Part shown: positions 1 to 5,273 of the stretch, piece after piece
Layout of the letters: every line of letters starts with the position of its first letter
How positions within the stretch are numbered: the first letter of the stretch is position 1
Assembly (NCBI GenBank): GCA_016196415.1
Contig: JACPXS010000135.1
Location: forward strand, 1 to 8,862
DNA from: Candidatus Omnitrophota bacterium
Lineage (GTDB): Bacteria; Omnitrophota; Koll11; Aquiviventales; Aquiviventaceae
Reading direction: 5' to 3'
Length of the DNA stretch: 8,862 nucleotides
The notes under the pieces: generated by a model
The model's database searches: none
What the model saw: the letters and a program-made list of their open reading frames with translations, nothing else
Told to the model about the DNA's origin: nothing
Position numbers and translations under genes: made by a program

Positions 1-446
1 ATCTTCTCAGGGACTCCCATTGCTTCGGGAGGCCGATGACTGGCCCCGGTGATCATGACATTGCTGTTCCGATAACGACCCGCCCATTCCTTCTCGGTCT
101 CTCTCACGACGATTTGATGAAGGGTCCGGATGAGCTGTTCCGAAAGAGTCTGGGGCTTTTTGTGTTCGACAAGATCCATAACAAATTCCAGAGCCTCATA
201 GTGGTCCTTGGCCTCGAGATGATCTTTTAAGGGCTTATTCTTGACCGTCATGCCCTCGCTGATGACAAGGTAGGTCTCTTTCAACGTCAGGCTGTTCCCC
301 TCGATCGCGTTTGAGTGATAGGTCATCTCGATCTCGAACTGCTGGCGAAGTTTTTTGACCGCCGATGGAGGAAGCGGTCTGAGGCTGTTCAGTTCGGCCA
401 GCTTCGATTCAATGCGATGCTTGAGAGTGGGGTCCAGATATGTCAT
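1..446 (-). CDS. Fic-domain protein, N-terminal part (runs off the window)
   Basis: Fic proteins transfer AMP (or another phosphate-linked group) from a nucleotide to hydroxyl side chains of target proteins; many act as toxins or regulators. The frame is open for 148 codons from ATG at 446 to the window edge with no stop. Residues 45-50 read SNAIEG, which fits the inhibitory helix motif [S/T]xxxE[G/N] of autoinhibited Fic proteins, placed N-terminally as in class II. Residues 122-140 (AGRYR, then VMITGASHRPP) fit the flap region that precedes the active site. The catalytic HPFxxGNGR motif would lie beyond base 1, so activity cannot be judged. The start is bounded by an in-frame TGA 9 nt upstream of the ATG (TTG at 449 is the only alternative); no Shine-Dalgarno is seen. 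It has no visible operon partner here. Confidence 0.88.
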   Translation of the reverse strand, partial: MTYLDPTLKHRIESKLAELNSLRPLPPSAVKKLRQQFEIEMTYHSNAIEGNSLTLKETYLVISEGMTVKNKPLKDHLEAKDHYEALEFVMDLVEHKKPQTLSEQLIRTLHQIVVRETEKEWAGRYRNSNVMITGASHRPPEAMGVPEK

Positions 447-475
447 CAATTTTCATTAATATGGCATACATCGTA

Positions 476-502
476 TTTCCTACTATACCATAGTATTGGA
501 AA
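476..502. promoter_or_regulatory. Dyad symmetry upstream of the Fic gene (operator candidate)
   Basis: TACTAT and ATAGTA form a perfect 6-bp inverted repeat with a 3-nt centre (481-495). The symmetry extends outward as TTTCC (476-480) and GGAAA (498-502), with a 2-nt offset on one side. It is centred about 42 nt before the Fic start codon, in an AT-rich patch, which suits an operator or promoter-proximal site. No convincing -35/-10 pair was found around it. Function is inferred from position only. Confidence 0.4.
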
Positions 503-762
503 ATCCGGGGTGTTCTTCCTTGGACCACCTCCGGTCTTCCGGAATTCCTTCCATTGGGTAGTTGTCCCATTTCTTGTACGATGCGGTTACGTCTCGGCGA
601 GCACCACCCGGAACCCCTCCGCGAGAGCTTCCAGCACTTGGTTGGCGTCGTGGGCAGCGTTCATTTGAGCTTGTTCGGGGAGTCCAGGTATTGCACCACT
701 ATGGACAGCCGTAGGTTTGGAGGAAGATGGATTTATTCATCTTAGAAGTCGGGGGGGGGTCA
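503..762. other. Gene-poor stretch with tiny coding-like remnants
   Basis: Together with 447-502 this makes about 316 nt with no convincing gene. On the minus strand there are short open stretches of coding character. One starts with ATG at 740 (MNKSIFLQTYGC, stopping at 699-701). Another starts with ATG at 664 and runs 25 codons to a TAA at 587-589; its ATG overlaps the stop of a third short frame (ending YLDSPNKLK) as ATGA. A fourth frame reads open from about 600 to 490. None is long enough to name, none shows a clear ribosome binding site, and they may be debris of decayed genes. Confidence 0.3.
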
Positions 763-781
763 TCAGAACCGTCCCCTCTTT
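751..781. repeat. G9 homopolymer next to a GAACCGTCCCCT motif
   Basis: Nine consecutive G (751-759) are followed a few bases later by AGAACCGTCCCCTCTTTT (765-782). The second part resembles a short motif I recall as dispersed in many metagenomic bacteria; that recollection cannot be tested here. The stop codon of the neighbouring nuclease-like gene (TGA, 763-765) lies between the two parts, so the last residues of that protein come from the motif. The G9 run is also a likely place for a length error in sequencing or assembly. Confidence 0.35.
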
Positions 782-1257
782 TCCTTAACAGCTGACTTAA
801 ATCTCGAATAATCGTGAGCCAGATATTTCTCAAATTGAGGTCTGCAGTATTCGATTTTCTTGCCCGTAGCTTTATCAGTCCGAGTGCCATTAAACCAAAT
901 ACTGCGCTTCCCTTTGTTCTTGCCCTTCTTATTTTGAAAACACTCCTTGAGAAACTCTACTGATGACATAATCCACGTCATCTGCATCCGCTCGGAGTAA
1001 AACAAGAACCAGTAGTTTGGACGGTTTTCATGTGTCATTGCAGCGAAAAGCGCCGCATCCCCCTCAATAACATCCTTCGATCTGGCCTTGATCTGCACCG
1101 ACGCAAATGAACCATCTTTCCTGCGTATCACCGCATCAATAGCATCATCGTCAACCAACGGAACGTAAACATCAAGCCCCTCTTTCAGCATCTGGCCGAT
1201 GATCCAGTATTCCATGCGCTTACCAAAACCGGCTGAGTGCCTGAATGAGTGTGCCAT
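763..1257 (-). CDS. Small PD-(D/E)XK nuclease-like protein
   Basis: The 164-residue product shows the layout of a compact PD-(D/E)XK fold. There is a helix with Glu16 (GKRMEYWIIGQML), then a strand with Asp41 (AIDAVI), then a second strand with Gln55-Ile-Lys57 (SVQIKAR). This matches the E...D...(D/E/Q)xK pattern of Holliday-junction-resolvase and restriction-like nucleases. A Trp/Phe/Tyr-rich strand follows (NYWFLFYS, 81-88), then a Lys-rich loop (109-118). No DNA-binding domain or membrane segment is visible. It starts at ATG 1257 with only a distant purine run (GAGGG) as possible ribosome binding site, and ends in TGA TGA. It has no obvious partner gene, so whether it belongs to a restriction, repair or defence system is unknown. 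The last residues (KEKRGRF) are encoded by a possible repeat motif, so the original C-terminus may have differed. Confidence 0.7.
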   Translation of the reverse strand: MAHSFRHSAGFGKRMEYWIIGQMLKEGLDVYVPLVDDDAIDAVIRRKDGSFASVQIKARSKDVIEGDAALFAAMTHENRPNYWFLFYSERMQMTWIMSSVEFLKECFQNKKGKNKGKRSIWFNGTRTDKATGKKIEYCRPQFEKYLAHDYSRFKSAVKEKRGRF

Positions 1258-1402
1258 CTCTGAAAAAACCCTCTACCTTACTCCGCCAGCGCCTTAAAGA
1301 CCGGCAGGGTGCCCGCGTCACCTCTGCCCCACCTGCCTCAGAAAGTTCTATGTTCTAGGAATAACGGCCAGCCGGAGGTTTGCAACCAAATTCTCTTACT
1401 CA
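1258..1402. other. Spacer with a possible 3' gene stub
   Basis: On the minus strand 1337-1278 is open in one frame, ending GDAGTLPVFKALAE and a TAA. It has no start codon and begins right after an in-frame TGA. Its composition is protein-like, as expected of the tail of a lost gene, but the match is too short to name. Two heptamers, GTTCTAT (1345-1351) and GTTCTAG (1352-1358), lie just upstream and may be a decayed version of the 7-nt repeats seen in lysS and lnt. Confidence 0.25.
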
Positions 1403-1627
1403 TCAGAGATGCTTACTTTTCGTAATCCAGAAGATGACTATCCCAGCAAGCCCAGCCAGAAAACAGAATACATGCAACTGCCCGTAGCTGATGATATTCA
1501 GCAAACCATTCGAGCGATCCCAGGGAAGAAATGGAAGCAAATCGTCGTGCATCATGCTGTCCAAGAACACGTGGCTATACGTCCCCGTGAAGGCGGCTGC
1601 AAAAAAGAGCGGAATTCCGGTGCCACA
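1403..1627 (-). pseudogene. 3' fragment of a DUF457-like membrane protein
   Basis: The frame ends at TGA 1403-1405 and is open upstream for 74 residues, until two adjacent in-frame stops (TAA 1628-1630, TAG 1631-1633). No usable start codon lies near its 5' end. The residues read as the end of a multi-pass inner-membrane protein: a hydrophobic helix (GIPLFFAAAFTGT), then YSHVFLDSMMHDDLLPF with conserved-looking His and Asp, then a final membrane helix (LHVFCFLAGLAGIVIFW) and a short basic tail. The SHxxLD plus MHxD pattern resembles the YdjM/DUF457 group of putative membrane-bound metal-dependent hydrolases. The N-terminal half is missing. It is most likely a remnant rather than an expressed short protein. 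Confidence 0.55.
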
Positions 1628-1659
1628 TTACTATTTCTTGCTCACGCTGAATGAGTTAC

Positions 1660-1875
1660 TCATATCCATTCAGCTTCCTCAGCAGTTCCAGCGCCATCTT
1701 GCGCCAGTGATACATACGGCGTTCCGCCATGTCGTTTCTGGAGTTTGCGGGCGACCTGCCTCAGCCAATCGACGGTCTCTACACGCTCCGTGGCGGACAT
1801 CGCCTGATAATACCGCCGCTCAAACCGTTCCGCTTCTTCAAAGGACCGCGCCTTATGCACCCAGATTTTCTTCAT
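1660..1875 (-). CDS. Small conserved-type protein, probably frameshifted at its 3' end
   Basis: This 71-codon frame starts at ATG 1875, preceded by GGAG 7 nt upstream, and overlaps the last 23 nt of lysS. The N-terminus MKKIWVHKARSFEEAERFE followed by YYQAMSATERVETVDWLR resembles a group of small soluble proteins that I recall beside MNT-type nucleotidyltransferase genes, possibly toxin-antitoxin related; this is from memory and uncertain. From about codon 48 the frame loses the G/C-ending codons seen earlier. The neighbouring frame (ATG 1730, stop TAA 1656-1658) instead reads MAERRMYHWRKMALELL and onward with strongly GC-biased third positions. A single extra base near 1731-1745 would explain this. 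The intact product would then be about 72 residues. No partner gene survives downstream, only a membrane-protein fragment. Confidence 0.55.
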   Translation of the reverse strand: MKKIWVHKARSFEEAERFERRYYQAMSATERVETVDWLRQVARKLQKRHGGTPYVSLAQDGAGTAEEAEWI

Positions 1876-3364
1876 CGCGCCTCTCCTGCGGCTTGAGCAG
1901 CGGGAACAAAATCACGTCTTTGATCGACGGCTGATCGAGCAACAGCATCGCCAGCCTGTCCACGCCGATCCCGAGTCCCCCCGCGGGGGGCATCCCGTAT
2001 TCGAGCGCCTCGATAAAGCTCTCATCAATTGTTCGCTCGAGGCTCGAGGCTCGAGGCTGTAGGCCTTTATCTTTCCCTTGAGCCTTGAGCCTAGAGCCTA
2101 GAGCGTCTTGCAGTTGGGTTTCAAACCGTCGGCGCTGTTCAATCGGATCGTTCAGCTCCGAGTAGGCGTTGGCGACTTCCATCCCGCCGATGAACAGCTC
2201 AAAGCGCTCGGTGAGGAGCGGGTTGTCCGGCTTGCTCTTGGCCAGCGGGGAGAGCTCGGTCCAATAGTCCACGACGAAGAGCGGCTTGGTCTTCGTGCGG
2301 GGTTCAAAGAGCTGCTCGACCAACCGGACGAGCTGTGAGCGGGAGAGCCCCTGCACCCGCATCCCGTTGCGCGTGAGGACGGTTTGGATCTCCTCAAGCG
2401 ATGAGCGGGGAGTCAGGCCGATCGCTTCCATCGCCTGGGCGAAGGAGACGCGCTCCCACGGCGGGGTGAGATCAATCGGCTGCCCCTGGTAGGTGAAGCG
2501 AAGCGCGCCGAGGAGCGCTTGGGCGGCCTCGCACATCAGCGTTTCGACTAATTCCATCATAAAGGAACAGTCTTGGTAGGCGGCGTACGCCTCGAGCATG
2601 GTGAACTCCGGGTTGTGCCGCGCGGAGAGGCCTTCGTTGCGGAAGGAGCGGTTGAGCTCGTACACGCGCTCGAATCCGCCGACGAGCAGTTTCTTGAGGT
2701 AGAGCTCCGGCGCCAACCGGAGATAGAGATCCGCATCCAACGCCCGGTGATGCGTCACGAAGGGCTCGCCGGCCGCCCCTCCCGGGATGGCGTGCATCAT
2801 CGGGGTTTCGACTTCGAGAAACCCTTGCTGCTCCAGGGTCCGGCGAAGACTGCTGACCAGGCGGCTTCGTTGAATGAATACCCGGCGCACCGAGTCATTG
2901 GCAATGAGATCGAGATACCGCTGCCGGTAGCGGATCTCGACATCCTTCAGCCCATGCCACTTCTCTGGAAGAGGCCGCAAGGCTTTGGCGAGGAGCGTGA
3001 ACGCCTCCACCTGAATGGTGACCTCGCCGGTTCTCGTGCGAAAGAGCGTTCCTGAAACCCCGAGGAGATCTCCCAGATCGAGTTGGTCAAAACCCTGATA
3101 GGCTGGCTCACCGACCCCTTCTTGCTTGACGCAAATCTGGATTTTCCCGCTGGCGTCCCGCAGATCCGCGAACGTCAAGCCCCCATGACCCCGCTTGGCG
3201 ACGAGGCGGCCGGCCGTTGCCACCGTTTGGCCCTCGACGAAGCGCGCCACAAGCGACTGAATCGGCTCCGCCTTTGGAAACCGCCCTCCATAGGGATCAA
3301 TTCGCTGCCGGCGAAGGGCCTCCAGCTTCTCGCGGCGGGTCCCTGCGTGTTCGTCCTGCCCCAC
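1853..3364 (-). CDS. lysS: Lysyl-tRNA synthetase, class II
   Basis: The enzyme charges tRNA-Lys with lysine using ATP, in the cytoplasm. The 503-residue product has the class II order. An OB-fold anticodon-binding domain (about 45-125) comes first. It is followed by motif 1 (GFLEVETPMM, 181-190), motif 2 (FRNEG from 241 and HNPEFTMLEAY, 250-260) and motif 3 (GGLGIGVDRLAMLL, 462-475). GTG at 3364 is chosen because GGAG lies 6 nt upstream and the protein then begins just before the family-typical RREKLEALR (10-18). A strong promoter and a structured leader precede it. Residues 421-443, between the motif 2 and motif 3 regions, are encoded by a palindromic heptamer repeat and make this loop longer than usual. 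The C-terminal tail (KPQERRDEENLGA) runs into the next small gene. Confidence 0.97.
   Translation of the reverse strand: MGQDEHAGTRREKLEALRRQRIDPYGGRFPKAEPIQSLVARFVEGQTVATAGRLVAKRGHGGLTFADLRDASGKIQICVKQEGVGEPAYQGFDQLDLGDLLGVSGTLFRTRTGEVTIQVEAFTLLAKALRPLPEKWHGLKDVEIRYRQRYLDLIANDSVRRVFIQRSRLVSSLRRTLEQQGFLEVETPMMHAIPGGAAGEPFVTHHRALDADLYLRLAPELYLKKLLVGGFERVYELNRSFRNEGLSARHNPEFTMLEAYAAYQDCSFMMELVETLMCEAAQALLGALRFTYQGQPIDLTPPWERVSFAQAMEAIGLTPRSSLEEIQTVLTRNGMRVQGLSRSQLVRLVEQLFEPRTKTKPLFVVDYWTELSPLAKSKPDNPLLTERFELFIGGMEVANAYSELNDPIEQRRRFETQLQDALGSRLKAQGKDKGLQPRASSLERTIDESFIEALEYGMPPAGGLGIGVDRLAMLLLDQPSIKDVILFPLLKPQERRDEENLGA
2036..2103. repeat. Palindromic heptamer repeat inside lysS
   Basis: The left arm (2036-2063) is four 7-nt units: CTCGAGG three times, then CTGTAGG. 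The right arm (2076-2103) is also four units: CCTTGAG twice, then CCTAGAG twice. The arms are inverted copies of each other with 23 of 28 positions pairing, around a 12-nt loop (2064-2075). The whole 68-nt element is read through by lysS as residues 421-443. LysRS proteins normally have a shorter segment here, so it looks like an in-frame insertion or expansion in a variable loop. Confidence 0.85.
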
Positions 3365-3370
3365 CGATCG

Positions 3371-3374
3371 CTCC
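3371..3374 (-). promoter_or_regulatory. Shine-Dalgarno fixing the lysS GTG start
   Basis: GGAG lies 6 nt before the GTG at 3364. The frame stays open upstream of this GTG, so the ribosome binding site together with the usual family length is what decides the start. Confidence 0.6.
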
Positions 3375-3445
3375 GTCTGTCCTGTGTGTGCTGTGAAGGG
3401 GTCGCTGCGCGCCGCTGGCTGGTGCAGCGAATCGCTTAAGGCGAG

Positions 3446-3488
3446 CGCGTGGAGCGGTGAATCGGCTTCTCCACCTCTTTTCCACGCG
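3446..3488. promoter_or_regulatory. Hairpin in the lysS leader
   Basis: CGCGTGGA (3446-3453) and TCCACGCG (3481-3488) are perfect 8-bp complements. Inside them GGTG (3456-3459) can pair with CACC (3472-3475). The structure lies between the putative lysS transcription start near 3498 and the start codon, at the very 5' end of the leader. No U-run follows in either direction, so it is not an intrinsic terminator. It could stabilise or regulate the lysS mRNA; there is no T-box or other named riboswitch signature. Confidence 0.4.
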
Positions 3489-3504
3489 AGAAGAGCCAGT
3501 GGTG

Positions 3505-3533
3505 ATTATACGGCACCCTGTGAGGGGTGTCAA
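3505..3533 (-). promoter_or_regulatory. Consensus sigma70-type promoter of lysS
   Basis: On the minus strand TTGACA (3533-3528) and TATAAT (3510-3505) are both perfect consensus hexamers separated by exactly 17 nt. Transcription would start near 3498 and give a leader of about 134 nt before the lysS GTG. A small inverted repeat (CACCC and GGGTG) sits inside the spacer. The promoter lies downstream of the lnt stop codon, so it makes lysS transcription independent of the secA-lnt run. Confidence 0.85.
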
Positions 3534-3611
3534 TTTTCGTAACTCTCTGATTGATCATTGGTTAACGAGAGGATCGATTTCCCGCTATCCAACGGGGTGT
3601 AACGCGGTGGG

Positions 3612-5273
3612 TCACGTCCGACGGCGCTTGACCATGCTGAGGACGCCCCAGCCAACCGTGATGGCCAGGCACAGGATGGCGAACCAATCGCCCCACTGCA
3701 GATAGAGCGTTCGTGCCGTTCCCCATGGCAGCTCGCAGGTGCGGGTCCCAGCAACAAAGAGCTCCGCCCCTTGCACATCATGCACCCAATCGTTCCACCG
3801 CCCGGCAGGATCAATGCACCCAGACCATCCGGTATTGGCGGCCCGCGCGATCGGCACGCGCAGCTCGATCGCCCGAAAGGTCGAGGCCTGCACATGCTGG
3901 TAGGCCGCGGCGGTCGGACCGAACCAGGCGTCGTTGGTGATCACCAGGAGGAAACGCGCTCCATCGAGCACGAACCGGCGCGCCAGCTCCGGGAAGATGT
4001 CCTCGAAACAAATCAGCACGCTGAACGCGAGTGGCGAGTTCGAGTCAGAACCCGCAACTCGAAACTCGGAACTCGAAACTGGTAACCGGAACACCGTGTG
4101 CTCCGCGCCTGGGACGAAGTCTCCGATCGGCGGCAGCAGGCTCCTGAGCCAGGGACACCAGCGTTCTCCTGGGATGAACTCCCCGAACGGGACCAGGCGC
4201 AACTTGTCGTATCGCTGCGTGCTCAACCCGCCCGAATCGAGGAGGGCTGCGCTGTTGGTCATCTGCCAGGTGGCGCCGGCTGAGAGACGGCCGATGGGCG
4301 AGCCGACGAGCATGGGGATTCCGAGCGCGCGCGCCAGGGTCTCGACGCGGCGCGTCACCGACTCCTCCAGCCCCACATACCCCGGCACGGCGGTTTCCGG
4401 CCAGACGATGAGCTGCGGATGGGTCTTCGCCGCTTCATGAGTCAACACGTCGTAGCGTTGAAGGATCGATTCGCGGTAGGCTTCGTCCCACTTCTCCTCC
4501 TGGGGGATGTTGCCTTGAACCACCGCCACGCGGGTCGTCTGGGTGCCCATGACCCTGGGAATGCGCCAGGCGCCGTAGCCTAACGCCGCGCCAAGGCATC
4601 CCGTCACCACGAGCACTCCGAGCAGGCGCTCGCGCCTTGCGTGCGTCGAATCACACCACTGCGCAAGCGCGACGTTTCCCAGGACGATGAGAAAGGAGAC
4701 GCCCCAGGCGCCTGTGAGATCGGCGAGCTGGATGAGCGGCGTCCACGACGTCTGCGAGTAGGCGAGGAGGTTCCAGCCAAAACCGGAGAGGAGATGACTG
4801 CGGGCGTACTCCAATGCCACCCATGCTGAAGGAAGGAACAGGGGACAGATGACAGGGGACAGATGACAGGGGATGAGCCGGGAGGCGAACAGACCAAACA
4901 GGCCGAAGAAGAGCGCCAGGTACGCGCAGAGCACGAGCCACCCGACCACGGTGACGTGGATAAGCCACCACAAGGAAACGAGGAAAAAAATCAACCCGAT
5001 GCCGTACGACCATCGGAAGGCGGCGCCAGGCGTGCAGGCACGCACAAGGTGCAACCAAGGCACCAGCGCCATCCACGCGCACCAGGGCTGACCGAAATTT
5101 GGGAAGGCGAGGATCAGCAGGAGCGCGCTGGTCAGCGCTCCGGCGATGGGCCGGGATCTTCGGAAGGCGCAGCGTGGTGCGGCCATGGCGACGTCGGCGA
5201 ACACCTCACGCGTCTCGCAGGAGGACGGAAGGTGCCAACCTCGCGCAGGGAGCGGTGTTGAGCATCCGCTCAC
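3612..5273 (-). CDS. lnt: Apolipoprotein N-acyltransferase
   Basis: Lnt adds the third acyl chain, from phospholipid, to the N-terminal Cys of lipoproteins at the periplasmic face of the inner membrane. The 553-residue frame has several N-terminal membrane helices (about 40-60, 62-80, 88-111, 112-133, 138-157, 185-206, 214-235), a nitrilase-like periplasmic domain (about 245-515) and a last helix (527-547). The catalytic triad is visible: Glu293 (VWPETAVP), Lys357 (YDKLRLVPFGEF) and Cys422 (LICFED). The NDAWFG (447-452) and AANTGWSG motifs also fit. The frame begins with GTG 5273, overlapping the PilZ-PilT stop by GTGA. ATG at 5186 (Met30) is a credible alternative, because it lies just before the first helix and matches usual family length better. 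Two heptamer arrays encode residues 134-146 and 398-416, the latter just before the catalytic Cys strand. Confidence 0.95.
   Translation of the reverse strand: MSGCSTPLPARGWHLPSSCETREVFADVAMAAPRCAFRRSRPIAGALTSALLLILAFPNFGQPWCAWMALVPWLHLVRACTPGAAFRWSYGIGLIFFLVSLWWLIHVTVVGWLVLCAYLALFFGLFGLFASRLIPCHLSPVICPLFLPSAWVALEYARSHLLSGFGWNLLAYSQTSWTPLIQLADLTGAWGVSFLIVLGNVALAQWCDSTHARRERLLGVLVVTGCLGAALGYGAWRIPRVMGTQTTRVAVVQGNIPQEEKWDEAYRESILQRYDVLTHEAAKTHPQLIVWPETAVPGYVGLEESVTRRVETLARALGIPMLVGSPIGRLSAGATWQMTNSAALLDSGGLSTQRYDKLRLVPFGEFIPGERWCPWLRSLLPPIGDFVPGAEHTVFRLPVSSSEFRVAGSDSNSPLAFSVLICFEDIFPELARRFVLDGARFLLVITNDAWFGPTAAAYQHVQASTFRAIELRVPIARAANTGWSGCIDPAGRWNDWVHDVQGAELFVAGTRTCELPWGTARTLYLQWGDWFAILCLAITVGWGVLSMVKRRRT
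4028..4082. repeat. Heptamer repeat array inside lnt (CGAGTT/AACTCG type)
   Basis: The left part has CGAGTGG, CGAGTT and CGAGTCA in succession (4028-4047). After a 7-nt gap come CAACTCG, AAACTCG, GAACTCG and AAACTGG (4055-4082). CGAGTT and AACTCG are reverse complements, so the array is palindromic overall. It is translated in lnt as residues 398-416, Ser/Val-rich (PVSSSEFRVAGSDSNSPLA), between the usual VFRLP and the catalytic-Cys strand, where Lnt proteins normally have only a short connection. Confidence 0.8.
4838..4872. repeat. Direct heptamer array inside lnt (ACAGGGG/ACAGATG)
   Basis: Five 7-nt units follow without gaps: ACAGGGG, ACAGATG, ACAGGGG, ACAGATG, ACAGGGG, a perfect 14-nt tandem repeat of two and a half copies. 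On the coding strand this gives residues 134-146 (IPCHLSPVICPLF) at the start of a membrane segment. The composition (Pro, Cys and His in a membrane helix) differs from the usual Leu/Ala-rich sequence there. Confidence 0.8.

Noticed and set aside
315..668. Plus-strand open frame of 117 codons across the Fic start
   Set aside because: It is antisense to the start of the Fic gene and crosses its dyad. It shows no family features.
2036..2103. CRISPR-like array in lysS
   Set aside because: The repeats are contiguous 7-nt units without spacers, the element is palindromic, and it is translated.
2573..3055. Plus-strand open frame of 160 codons opposite lysS
   Set aside because: It is antisense to the conserved core of LysRS and has no recognisable domain.
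3426..3488. tRNA-like structure in the lysS leader
   Set aside because: Stem lengths do not match an acceptor, anticodon and T-arm arrangement, and no GTTCNA T-loop is present.
3297..3533. Minus-strand open frame overlapping the lysS leader
   Set aside because: It overlaps the promoter and leader, is Arg/Pro-rich without domain character, and starts upstream of the predicted transcription start.
3511..3535. Possible intrinsic terminator (CACCC/GGGTG stem followed by TTTT on the plus strand)
   Set aside because: The stem is only 5 bp and the orientation does not match any upstream plus-strand gene. The same bases form a perfect promoter on the minus strand.
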